This document shows positions 1-8,006 of a stretch of DNA of 14,780 nt, one piece after another. Source of the DNA: Clostridiales bacterium (GTDB taxonomy: Bacteria > Bacillota > Clostridia > Lachnospirales > CAG-274); the NCBI GenBank assembly GCA_021203425.1, contig JAJQBF010000303.1, positions 1-14,780 of the forward strand. Direction: 5' to 3'. Under the pieces are notes generated by a model. The model did no database searches and was not told the origin of the DNA. It worked only from the letters and a program-made list of their open reading frames with translations. Each line of letters opens with the position of its first letter. Within the stretch, counting starts at the first letter, position 1. The position numbers were made by a program, and so were the translations under genes.

Positions 1-136
1 ATATCAATATGTAGATTTTTTATTTTGCCTTAAAACTAAATAACCCATTTTAAAAAAACGTCTGTAAGAAGCCATGGTCGGTGCTTTGATTTTTTGGGGC
101 TTGAATTCTCACCGTTTTTATATTAAAATCATATTA

Positions 137-174
137 AAGGTGGAGAAAAGTGGTTGAAAGTGGTTTGAAAGGGT
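137..174 (+). promoter_or_regulatory. Probable MraZ operator: 10-bp-spaced AAAGTGG repeats
   Basis: Three near-identical heptamers lie exactly 10 bp apart: AAGGTGG at 137-143, AAAGTGG at 147-153 and AAAGTGG at 157-163. A degenerate fourth, AAAGGGT, lies at 168-174. Known MraZ binding sites upstream of mraZ in other bacteria are short G-rich direct repeats (TGGG in E. coli, AAAGTG-type in mycoplasmas) at about 10-bp spacing, so that MraZ subunits of the ring bind one face of the helix. The array covers the -35 box and runs up to the -10 box, which fits repression by blocking RNA polymerase. The repeats are seen directly; the assignment to MraZ is inferred from position and resemblance. Confidence 0.8.
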
Positions 175-182
175 GTTATAAT
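154..182 (+). promoter_or_regulatory. Sigma-A promoter of the mraZ/dcw operon
   Basis: The -35 box is TTGAAA (154-159) and the -10 box is TATAAT (177-182), with a 17-bp spacer. TGT at 174-176 adds an extended -10. Transcription should start near 189, giving a leader of about 25 bases before the mraZ start. The -35 box is embedded in the repeats of the putative MraZ operator. It is the clearest housekeeping promoter in the window and probably drives the whole + strand cluster. Confidence 0.82.
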
Positions 183-200
183 CCCTTAATATAACCTTTG

Positions 201-210
201 AGGCGGTGAT
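201..210 (+). promoter_or_regulatory. Ribosome binding site of mraZ
   Basis: AGGCGGTGAT differs from the perfect anti-16S match AGGAGGTGAT at one base. Its core lies 8 bases before the ATG at 215. This selects ATG 215 over the in-frame GTG at 206, which lies inside the Shine-Dalgarno sequence itself. Confidence 0.85.
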
Positions 211-214
211 TACT

Positions 215-631
215 ATGTTTATGGGCGAATACATACATTCTATAGATAAGAAAAACCGAATAATCGTGCCTGCCAAATTCAGAGATGAACTGGGAGAAAG
301 CTTTGTAATGACAAGGGGCTATGACGGCTGTCTTTATGTTTTTACAACTGAAGGCTATGAAGAATTCCGCTCCAAAAACATAGGAACATTTTCGATAAAC
401 AGCCCAAATGCCAGAAAGCTTATAAGGTTTTTCGCTCCAAACCCCTGCGAGGCTGACGCAAACGGAAGGGTTATTATCCCCGAGAGCCTGAGAAATCACG
501 CTAAAATAGAAAAGGATATCATTTCTGTAGGCTTAAACGATCACATAGAAATTTGGGACAAGTCGGCTTGGGAAGCATATACTACATCTGATGAGTTTAT
601 GGGCAATGAATTTGCCGAGGGTCTTCTGTAA
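215..631 (+). CDS. mraZ: Transcriptional regulator MraZ
   Basis: A 138-residue DNA-binding repressor of the dcw cluster, normal length for the family. It has two SpoVT/AbrB-like half-domains, each with the family DxxxR signature: D11-R15 (DKKNR) followed by IIVPAKFR, and D81-R85 (DANGR) followed by VIIPESLR. MraZ forms rings that bind direct repeats upstream of its own gene; a matching ladder sits at 137-174, so autoregulation is likely. The start MFMGEY at 215 is preferred because it begins like other MraZ proteins and is correctly spaced from the Shine-Dalgarno sequence; an in-frame GTG at 206 would add only MIT. The stop overlaps the rsmH start by one base (TAATG), suggesting translational coupling. 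Identity is secure. Confidence 0.97.
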   Translation: MFMGEYIHSIDKKNRIIVPAKFRDELGESFVMTRGYDGCLYVFTTEGYEEFRSKNIGTFSINSPNARKLIRFFAPNPCEADANGRVIIPESLRNHAKIEKDIISVGLNDHIEIWDKSAWEAYTTSDEFMGNEFAEGLL

Positions 632-1554
632 TGGAATTTAAACACATATCTGTTTTAAAAAATGAAAGTATAGAAGGGCTTAACATAAAACCGGGAGGGC
701 TTTATGTAGACGGAACCTTAGGCGGCGGAGGTCACGGTCTTGAAATTTTAAAAGCTGGCGGCAGACTTATAGGAATAGACAGAGATTCAGAGGCAATAAA
801 GGCGGCAGGAGAAAGACTTAAGGGTTGTGAAAACGTAAGCCTTGTTCATGACAATTTTTGTAATATATCTGAAATTTTAGACAGCCTGTCGGTTGACAAG
901 GCAGACGGTTTTCTGCTTGATTTGGGGGTTTCCTCTTATCAGTTGGATAACGGAGAGAGGGGCTTTTCATATAATACAGATGCGCCCCTTGATATGAGAA
1001 TGGACAGAGACAAGAGCTGTTCCGCCTTTGATGTTGTAAATTCTTACTCGGAAGACGAGCTTAACCGTGTAATTAAGGAATACGGCGAAGAAAAATGGTC
1101 AAGGCGAATAGCCAGGTTTATTATAGAAGAAAGACGTGTAAAGCCCATAGAAACAACCTTTGAGCTTAACACCGTAATTAAGAAGGCAATACCTAAAAAG
1201 GCACGTGAAAAAGGGGGTCACCCCTCAAAGCGAACCTTTCAGGCAATAAGAATAGAAGTAAACAATGAGCTGGGAATAATAGAAACAACGATAGAAACTA
1301 TGGCAGACAGACTTAACCCCGGCGGAAGAATTTGTATTATAACCTTCCATTCACTGGAAGACAGAATTGTTAAAAACACATTTAAAAGGCTTGAAAACCC
1401 CTGTGTCTGCCCAAGGGAGTTTCCCGTATGTGTATGCGGGAAAAAGCCTAAGGTAAAGATAATCACAAGAAAGCCTGTAACAGCGGGAGAGGCGGAGCTT
1501 GGCGAAAACAACAGAGCTCACAGCGCAAAGCTTCGAATTGCCGAAAGGCTTTAG
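631..1554 (+). CDS. rsmH: 16S rRNA (cytosine(1402)-N(4))-methyltransferase RsmH (MraW)
   Basis: A 307-residue SAM-dependent enzyme that methylates N4 of C1402 in 16S rRNA at the ribosomal P site; cytoplasmic. The SAM-binding glycine loop is at 27-35 (DGTLGGGGH). The family motif DLGVSS is at 97-102, followed by QLDNGERGFSY and LDMRMD near 120-125. KRTFQAIRIEVNNEL lies near 200-214, FHSLEDRIVK at 239-248, and a Cys-rich stretch NPCVCPREFPVCVCGKKP near 255-272, which is usual in this family. Length and motifs are complete. It starts at the base where mraZ ends; GAGGG at 617-621 is a modest ribosome binding site, so coupling to mraZ translation is likely. Its place after mraZ is conserved across bacteria. 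Confidence 0.98.
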   Translation: MEFKHISVLKNESIEGLNIKPGGLYVDGTLGGGGHGLEILKAGGRLIGIDRDSEAIKAAGERLKGCENVSLVHDNFCNISEILDSLSVDKADGFLLDLGVSSYQLDNGERGFSYNTDAPLDMRMDRDKSCSAFDVVNSYSEDELNRVIKEYGEEKWSRRIARFIIEERRVKPIETTFELNTVIKKAIPKKAREKGGHPSKRTFQAIRIEVNNELGIIETTIETMADRLNPGGRICIITFHSLEDRIVKNTFKRLENPCVCPREFPVCVCGKKPKVKIITRKPVTAGEAELGENNRAHSAKLRIAERL

Positions 1555-1586
1555 ATAAAGAACCGCTCAAGGGAGTTGGGTAAAAC

Positions 1587-2135
1587 ATGAACACCGGATC
1601 AAACGGACGCAGAAGAACGGCATCTCGCTATTCTTCATACAGCAGTCCTTATAATTACGGAAGTACGGCAAGGGCATATACAGCTCTTCCCGATAAAAGC
1701 AAAAGCAGAGAAAACGAAGAATCGGTCGAAACAATCAGAATTGACGAATACGGACGGGTTCACAGAGTTGCCCTTATAGGTATTATGATTTTGATGGCTG
1801 TTTTGGCAATAACCTTTCTCTGTCTTTACGGCTATAATTATCAGCTTTCGTCTGATATATCTTCTCTTCAGTCAGAACTTAACGAGCTTAAGGAAGACAG
1901 TTATTATCTCGAAAATGAGTTTGATAATAATCTTAACCTTGACTATATTGAAGATATAGCTATAAATAAGCTGGGAATGCAGAAACCGTCAAGCTATCAG
2001 ATTAAATACATAAATGTGCCTAAGCAAAGCTATACAATCCTCTATGACACTGATGAAGAACAGAGCGGCTTTTTATATTATCTTAAGAGCTTTGATTTCA
2101 TGGCTGCTTTTAAAGCAATTTTCGCAGCTGAGTAA
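1587..2135 (+). CDS. ftsL: FtsL-like cell division protein
   Basis: A 182-residue bitopic membrane protein. Residues 1-59 are a cytoplasmic tail: first rich in Arg, Ser and Tyr (7-35), then charged. One membrane helix spans about 61-82. An extracytoplasmic coiled coil runs about 84-112 (SSDISSLQSELNELKEDS), followed by a region near 116-143 with NKLGMQKPSSYQI, typical of the FtsL/DivIC family. FtsL pairs with DivIC/FtsB and FtsQ/DivIB and activates the FtsW-FtsI septal synthase. Its position between rsmH and the first class B PBP is the canonical ftsL slot. It is longer than many FtsL proteins (often about 100-120 residues) because of the N-terminal tail and a hydrophobic C-terminal segment (161-182, GFLYYLKSFDFMAAF). 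The start is supported by GGGAG at 1571-1575. Sequence conservation in this family is weak, so assignment rests on topology, motif and context. Confidence 0.85.
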   Translation: MNTGSNGRRRTASRYSSYSSPYNYGSTARAYTALPDKSKSRENEESVETIRIDEYGRVHRVALIGIMILMAVLAITFLCLYGYNYQLSSDISSLQSELNELKEDSYYLENEFDNNLNLDYIEDIAINKLGMQKPSSYQIKYINVPKQSYTILYDTDEEQSGFLYYLKSFDFMAAFKAIFAAE

Positions 2136-2150
2136 GGAGGAAGAAACATA

Positions 2151-4514
2151 TTGGAAAGACAACAGCGACAAAGAAGTACACCGACAAGAAGAAATACCAA
2201 GCCTAAGGCAAACTACAGCGGCAGACTTAAAATTATTTTTACAATATTTATAATCTGCCTTTCTTTTGTTGGTTTTTTCAGAATTTTTACCATAATTTAT
2301 TTTCACGGGGCTGAATATGAGGTCAGAGCCATAAACAATCAGGTTTCACGTATTCAGGATAAGACCATAAACGCAAACAGAGGAAATATTTACGACAGAA
2401 ACAACCAGCCCCTCGCTGTCAGCAACACAGTCTATACCGTTGTTCTCGATGTAAGAGTTTTGGACGAACAGACAGAGACGGTTCAGACAAACACATTTGA
2501 AGGCTTAAGCGAAACTTTGGACATACCTATTTCAGAACTTCAGGAATATCTTGCCAAAACATCTGACGGAAGTCTTCAATATGACACAAACTGGCAGATA
2601 ATTAAAAAACAGGTTCCCTACGATACGGGAAAGACCATTGAAGAAATGGGTTTAAGCTGTGTTTACCTCGAAGAAGACACATTAAGGTCATACCCCAATG
2701 ACAAACTGGCGTCACAGCTTATAGGCTTTATAAGAGGAGACACAAAGTGGGGGCTTGAGGCTTATTATGATGATGAAATGACGGGAACACCGGGCAGAGT
2801 TTTCAGAACTTATGAGGCAGACGACTCTATAGAAACAAGACGTGAAGAACCTGTAAGAGGAAACAGCCTTGTTACAACCCTTGATGTAACTGTTCAGCAG
2901 TATGCCGAAACAATAGCAAAAACAGCTTATTTGGAATATGAATCGCAAAATGCATCTGTTTTGGTTATGAACCCCACAACAGGGGAGGTTTTGGCTATGG
3001 CGGCTTATCCCTCATTCAGCCTTAACAACCCTACGGAAATAACACAGCTTGAAGATGAAGAATATAAAACCGAGTGGGACAATGTTATGACGGACGAAGA
3101 AAAAAGCGCCGCCTATAACTCGGCTTGGAAAAATTATAACATAACATCAACCTTTGAGCCGGGCTCAATTATGAAACCTCTTGTAGTTGCCTCTGCTTTG
3201 GAAGACGGCTCAATAAACGTAAACGACAGCTTTTTCTGCGGCGGTTCAAAAATAGTTGCGGATTATGAAATTCACTGTCACAATATATACGGTCACGGAA
3301 CACAGACAATTGCCGAGGTTCTTGCCCATTCATGCAACGTAGGTATGATGGATATTGCCTATGCTATGGGTACGGAAAAGTTTTATAAATATTTTAAAGA
3401 CTGGGGTTTCGGTGAGGTTACCGGCATAGATCTGCCCAATGAGGCCAGCGCCGCAAGCGTTATACACGCTCTTGAAGATATGCATATAACAGAGCTTGCC
3501 ACATACTCTTTCGGTCAGGGCTTTAACTGTACTCCCATACAGATTCTTACGGCTTTTTCGGCTGTTATAAACGGCGGAAACCTTATGAAACCTTATGTTG
3601 TTTCTCAAATTTTAGATGCCGAAGGCAATGTTGTTAAAGAAACAGAGCCGACGATTGTGAGAAAGGTTATTTCCGAAGAAACATCGGTATGGATGAGAGA
3701 AAATTTGGAAAGCGTTCTTGAGGGAGACGGAACCGGTGTTAAAGCCAGGGTAGACGGATATGCCATAGGGGGCAAAACGGGAACAGCCGAACAGGGCACC
3801 AGAGACGGTACTCAGTGGGTTTGCGACTTTATAGCCTACCTTCCCATAGACGACCCCCAGCTTATCTGTATGGTAACAATAGACAGACCTGTAGGCGGAG
3901 ACAGTGTTTCTCCCGCTCCTCAGATGAAAGAACTCCTTACGGATCTTATAGAGACATATAATATAACACCTGTTGACGAAGAGGCGGCTCGTGAAACCAT
4001 AGTTAACGCCGGAGATATAACCTTAGGCGACTATACGGGCTACAGCCTTGAAAATGCAATTTCACAGCTTAACAGCTTAGGTCTTGACTATGAGCTTATA
4101 GGCGACAGCGGAGACACCATATTAAGACAGTTCCCCGCCGGCGGAACGATTGTTGACAGTTCTACAAAGGTTCTTTTGTATATTACAATAGGTGACGAAA
4201 GTAATTCAACCTTGCAGGAAGTCCCGGACTTATCCGATCTTACTACGGAACAGGCACAGCAGGCAGCAACGGCTTTGGGCTTTGAGCTTGCTATAGAAAA
4301 CTCCAATGTTGACTTTGACGACAGTATGTCAACGGCAGGAGCCTCGTCTCAAACGGTGGCAGAAGGCACCGAGACGGAAACAGGAGCAGAGGCAACAACG
4401 GAGGCTGCGGAGGAAAAGCCAAAGGAAGACGGTGTTAAAACAGTTTATAAACAGTCGCCTTCGGCAGGCAGCAAGGTTCCCGTAGGAACCATAATTAAAG
4501 TTAAATTAGAGTAG
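2151..4514 (+). CDS. pbpB: Class B penicillin-binding protein, FtsI/PbpB-like, with two PASTA domains
   Basis: A 787-residue D,D-transpeptidase that cross-links septal peptidoglycan, probably the vegetative division PBP partnering FtsW. A basic cytoplasmic tail (1-25) is followed by a membrane anchor (about 27-50), the PBP dimer/pedestal domain with RGNIYDRNNQPLA (about 75-87), and the transpeptidase domain (about 260-605). All three catalytic boxes are present: SxxK at S339-K342 (SIMK), SxN at S394-N396 (SCN), and KTG at K542-G544 (KTGT). Two C-terminal PASTA domains follow (about 620-683 and 688-787). The second is split by a Thr/Glu/Ala-rich insert at 725-760. The TTG start at 2151 is chosen because AAGGAGG (2134-2140) lies 10 bases upstream and no other Met precedes the membrane helix. 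A division role is inferred from gene order; it could also be called SpoVD-like. Confidence 0.93.
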   Translation: MERQQRQRSTPTRRNTKPKANYSGRLKIIFTIFIICLSFVGFFRIFTIIYFHGAEYEVRAINNQVSRIQDKTINANRGNIYDRNNQPLAVSNTVYTVVLDVRVLDEQTETVQTNTFEGLSETLDIPISELQEYLAKTSDGSLQYDTNWQIIKKQVPYDTGKTIEEMGLSCVYLEEDTLRSYPNDKLASQLIGFIRGDTKWGLEAYYDDEMTGTPGRVFRTYEADDSIETRREEPVRGNSLVTTLDVTVQQYAETIAKTAYLEYESQNASVLVMNPTTGEVLAMAAYPSFSLNNPTEITQLEDEEYKTEWDNVMTDEEKSAAYNSAWKNYNITSTFEPGSIMKPLVVASALEDGSINVNDSFFCGGSKIVADYEIHCHNIYGHGTQTIAEVLAHSCNVGMMDIAYAMGTEKFYKYFKDWGFGEVTGIDLPNEASAASVIHALEDMHITELATYSFGQGFNCTPIQILTAFSAVINGGNLMKPYVVSQILDAEGNVVKETEPTIVRKVISEETSVWMRENLESVLEGDGTGVKARVDGYAIGGKTGTAEQGTRDGTQWVCDFIAYLPIDDPQLICMVTIDRPVGGDSVSPAPQMKELLTDLIETYNITPVDEEAARETIVNAGDITLGDYTGYSLENAISQLNSLGLDYELIGDSGDTILRQFPAGGTIVDSSTKVLLYITIGDESNSTLQEVPDLSDLTTEQAQQAATALGFELAIENSNVDFDDSMSTAGASSQTVAEGTETETGAEATTEAAEEKPKEDGVKTVYKQSPSAGSKVPVGTIIKVKLE

Positions 4515-4581
4515 GCAGCAGAATAACTTTCCCCTTTTCAAGATATACTTGTTATAGGAGCCTATAGGAGAAGGGAAGAGT

Positions 4582-6567
4582 GTGTTCAGAGCGGCAATAT
4601 CGGAAAAGGAATGCCTGCTTTTCGGGCTGTGTTTATTTGAAATTTTGCTTTTTCTATTAATAGGGAGAGTGTTTTACATACAGTTTTTTATGGGCGAAAG
4701 ACTTCAGGCTTTAGCCTATGAACAGCAGACACGGGACAGATTGATTAAGGCGGTCAGGGGGAACATAACCGACAGAAACGGGGTTCCCCTTGCCGAAAAT
4801 ATTACGGCTTATTCAATAAGCGTTATTCATGCCCAAATTAAAGACGCCGAGGGAACGGCAAAAAGCCTTTCGGAAGTCTTGGGGCTTGAATATGACTATA
4901 TTTTAAAGAAAATAAATAAAAATGTTGCCCTGGAGAGGATTCAGACAAAGGTTGAGGCGGAAACAGCGGAAAAAATCAGAAATTTGAATCTTGAAGGGGT
5001 AGCGGTTGATGAAGATGTGAAGAGGGTTTATCCCTTAAACAGTCTTGCCTGTCGGGTTATAGGCTTTGTAGGCAAAGACAATCAGGGGATTATAGGGCTT
5101 GAAGCCAAGTATGACGAATATTTAAAGGGAAGTCCGGGGAAGATACTTACGGAAACAGACGCCAAAGGCAGGGAACTTAATTTCAGCGTAAAAACGAGAA
5201 ATGCTCCCGAAAACGGAAAGACACTTGTTACAACCTTAGATGTAAATATTCAGAAATATGCGGAACAGATTTTGGAAAATGCCGTTGAGGCAAAGAACGC
5301 TAAAAGAGGGGCAATTATTGTTATGAATCCTCAAAACGGCGAAATTTATGCTATGGCAGGCAAACCGGATTTTGATTTAAACGATCCCTTTACAATAAAT
5401 GACGAAAGTCTTAAAGCCGTTTGGAGCGGACTTTCACAAGAAGAGCAAAACAATTACTTAAACTCCATGTGGAGAAATTTCAGTATAAACGATACCTATG
5501 AGCCGGGGTCTACCTTTAAAACAGTTACCTCTTCGGCAGGTCTTGAAGAGGGGGTTGTTACTCCCGATGATACATTTAACTGCGGCGGCGGAAGAAAGGT
5601 CGGGGGCAGATATATAAAATGCTGGCGCTCACCCAGAAGTCACGGAACGGAAACCTTTGTCCAAGGTGTTCAAAACAGCTGTAATCCTGTTTTTATGGAC
5701 GTAGCCGCAAGGTTGGGTGCAGATAAATTTTACGAATATATGCTGAAATTCGGCTTTGACAAAAAAACAGGCATAGATCTGCCCGGTGAAGCCATAGGAA
5801 TAATGCATAAGAAAGAAAATATAGGCCCTGTTGAGCTTGCTACAATGAGTTTCGGTCAAACCTTTCAGATAACTCCTATGCAGCTTTTAAGAGCGGTCTC
5901 TTCTATAGTAAACGGGGGAAGACTTATAACTCCCCACGTAGGAAGGGAAATATTAAACGAAGACGAAAGTCTTTATGAAACCCTTGATTTTTCAAATGAA
6001 GAAAGAAGTATATCCAAAGAAACCTCAGACACAATGAGGGAAATTTTAGAGTCGGTTGTGTATACGGGAACGGGAAACAAGGCTTATATTCCCGGTTACA
6101 GAATAGGCGGAAAAACCGCCACAAGCGAAAAACTGCCCAGAGGAAACGGAAAGTATATAGCTTCATTTATGTCTTTTGCACCGGCAGATAACCCTCAGGT
6201 TATAGCTCTTGTTTTAATAGATGAACCTCAGGTGGTATATTACGGCGGTCAGGTTGCCGGACCTGTTATGAAGGATCTTTTGACTATGGTTTTACCTTAT
6301 TTGGGCATAGAACAGGAATATAATGAGGAAGAGCTTTCCAAAAAGGAGATTGCGCCTTTTGATGTAGATGACTATTCAGGCAGAGATGTCAAAGAAGTGA
6401 AATCGGAGCTTGAAAAGGCGGAGATGTCTGTTGAAGTGATAGGCGAAGGCGGCAGTGTTGTAAATCAGTTTCCCCTTAAGGGAGAAAAAAATATATATAA
6501 ACAGCAAGATTATACTCTATACGGAGTAGGAGGGGTTTTAAATGAAACTAAAAGATGTTTCAAATAA
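4582..6567 (+). CDS. spoVD: Class B penicillin-binding protein, SpoVD-like, with one PASTA domain
   Basis: A 661-residue membrane-anchored transpeptidase, paralogous to the gene before it. In Bacillus and Clostridioides, SpoVD in this slot makes spore cortex peptidoglycan in the mother cell with SpoVE. A membrane helix spans about 11-31, the dimer domain carries RGNITDRNGVPLAEN (about 57-71), and a single PASTA domain lies at about 590-655. Catalytic boxes are S310-K313 (STFK), S366-N368 (SCN) and K511-A513. The last reads KTA, not the usual KTG. C347 and C367 fall at +37 and +57 from the catalytic Ser, matching closely the redox-controlled cysteines described in B. subtilis SpoVD. The GTG start at 4582 is preceded by AGGAG and GGGAAG; the next in-frame Met lies beyond the membrane helix. 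The end overlaps murE by 26 bases. Sporulation function is inferred. Confidence 0.9.
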   Translation: MFRAAISEKECLLFGLCLFEILLFLLIGRVFYIQFFMGERLQALAYEQQTRDRLIKAVRGNITDRNGVPLAENITAYSISVIHAQIKDAEGTAKSLSEVLGLEYDYILKKINKNVALERIQTKVEAETAEKIRNLNLEGVAVDEDVKRVYPLNSLACRVIGFVGKDNQGIIGLEAKYDEYLKGSPGKILTETDAKGRELNFSVKTRNAPENGKTLVTTLDVNIQKYAEQILENAVEAKNAKRGAIIVMNPQNGEIYAMAGKPDFDLNDPFTINDESLKAVWSGLSQEEQNNYLNSMWRNFSINDTYEPGSTFKTVTSSAGLEEGVVTPDDTFNCGGGRKVGGRYIKCWRSPRSHGTETFVQGVQNSCNPVFMDVAARLGADKFYEYMLKFGFDKKTGIDLPGEAIGIMHKKENIGPVELATMSFGQTFQITPMQLLRAVSSIVNGGRLITPHVGREILNEDESLYETLDFSNEERSISKETSDTMREILESVVYTGTGNKAYIPGYRIGGKTATSEKLPRGNGKYIASFMSFAPADNPQVIALVLIDEPQVVYYGGQVAGPVMKDLLTMVLPYLGIEQEYNEEELSKKEIAPFDVDDYSGRDVKEVKSELEKAEMSVEVIGEGGSVVNQFPLKGEKNIYKQQDYTLYGVGGVLNETKRCFK

Positions 6568-8002
6568 TATTGAATATAAGGTTCTTTCGGGAAGTGTTGA
6601 GGCGGAGGTATCGGCTTTGACTATAGATTCACGAAAGGCGGAAAAGAATACAATGTATGTTGCCATAAAGGGCTTTACCGTAGACGGTCACAAATTTATT
6701 CCCTCGGCGGTTAAAAGCGGTGCGTCGGCTGTTTTGTGTGAACACGCTTTGGAAGAGTATGACGAAAATGCGGCATACATACAGGTTGAAAATCCCCGTA
6801 AGGCTTTGGGCTGGTGTGCAAAGAATTTCTACGGAAACCCCAGCGCCGGTATGAATATTATAGGTGTTACGGGAACAAACGGCAAAACAAGCACAACCTA
6901 TTTTCTTGAGGAAATTTTAAAAGAAAACAACAGAAAAGCCGGTGTTATAGGCACTGTTGAAATAAGAGCCGCCGGCGAGCGTCTTAACTATAAGCTGGCA
7001 ACAAGCACAACCCCCGACACAATAGAGCTTAACACAATACTCTGCGATATGAAGAACAGGGGCTGTACTGATGTGGCTATGGAGGTAAGCTCCCACGGTT
7101 TACAGCTTTACAAAGTTGACGGTGTTGAATTCAATGTGGGAATTTTTACAAACCTGACACAGGATCACCTTGATTTACACGGTTCTATGGAAAACTATCT
7201 TAAAGCCAAGGCAAGGCTTTTTAAGATGTGTAAGGTTGGGGTTATGAATGTTGATGACAGCTACTTCGAAAAGATGAAAGAGGCTGCCGACTGTGACATA
7301 ATTACCTTCGGTATAAAAAAGGACTGTGACATCAAGGCTGTAAATATTGAATATATGATGGACAGAGTTGTTTTCGATATTCTTTACAAGGGAAAGAGTT
7401 ATAATGTCAACTTCAAGATTCCCGGTGAATTCAGCGTTTACAATGCTTTGGGGGCAGTAGGCGGCGCCCTTTGCTCAGGTGTTCCTATGGAAACAATAGT
7501 TGAGGCACTGGGCAATATCAAGGGCGTTCCCGGAAGAATACAGAATGTAGCCGAGGGAAGAGACTTCAATGTTTTTGTCGACTATGCCCATACCCCCGAC
7601 GGTGTTTTAAATATTATAAAATCCGTAAGAGCCTTTACAAAGGGCAGGGTTATAACTGTCTTCGGCTGCGGCGGCGACAGAGACAGAACAAAGCGCCCTA
7701 TTATGGGTGAAATTTCTGCCAAGCTTTCCGATTACTCTGTAATAACTTCAGATAACCCCAGAACAGAGGAGCCTATGGATATTATAAAGGAAATAGAGGT
7801 TGGGGTTAAACCAGTTACCGATAAATATGAAATTCTCGTTTCCCGAAAGGACGCTATTTACAGAGCTATCGAAATGGCAAAGCCCGGAGACTCCGTTATC
7901 ATAGCAGGAAAAGGTCATGAGGACTACGAAATTTTTAAGGACAAAACAATTCACTTTGATGATGCCGAGGTGGCAAGAGAGGCTCTCGGAATAAAGGCGT
8001 AA
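6542..8002 (+). CDS. murE: UDP-MurNAc-L-Ala-D-Glu:meso-diaminopimelate ligase MurE
   Basis: A 486-residue cytoplasmic Mur ligase that adds the third amino acid to the peptidoglycan stem peptide using ATP. It has the N-terminal UDP-sugar-binding domain (SALTIDSRK near 24-32), the ATP-binding loop GVTGTNGKTSTT (108-119), DHLDLHG (about 211-217), the probable carbamoylated lysine K223 in LKAKARLF, and a C-terminal ligase domain. DNPR at 404-407 is the signature of meso-diaminopimelate specificity, as opposed to lysine. The length is typical. GGAGGGG at 6528-6534 lies 7 bases before the ATG, and the gene begins inside the last codons of the SpoVD-like gene. murF follows after 4 bases. Confidence 0.98.
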   Translation: MKLKDVSNNIEYKVLSGSVEAEVSALTIDSRKAEKNTMYVAIKGFTVDGHKFIPSAVKSGASAVLCEHALEEYDENAAYIQVENPRKALGWCAKNFYGNPSAGMNIIGVTGTNGKTSTTYFLEEILKENNRKAGVIGTVEIRAAGERLNYKLATSTTPDTIELNTILCDMKNRGCTDVAMEVSSHGLQLYKVDGVEFNVGIFTNLTQDHLDLHGSMENYLKAKARLFKMCKVGVMNVDDSYFEKMKEAADCDIITFGIKKDCDIKAVNIEYMMDRVVFDILYKGKSYNVNFKIPGEFSVYNALGAVGGALCSGVPMETIVEALGNIKGVPGRIQNVAEGRDFNVFVDYAHTPDGVLNIIKSVRAFTKGRVITVFGCGGDRDRTKRPIMGEISAKLSDYSVITSDNPRTEEPMDIIKEIEVGVKPVTDKYEILVSRKDAIYRAIEMAKPGDSVIIAGKGHEDYEIFKDKTIHFDDAEVAREALGIKA

Positions 8003-8006
8003 AATT

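Noticed and set aside
1..136. Possible upstream terminator or regulatory RNA before the operator
   Set aside because: Only weak pairings with long loops (for example AAGCC near 69 with GGCTT near 99); nothing convincing.
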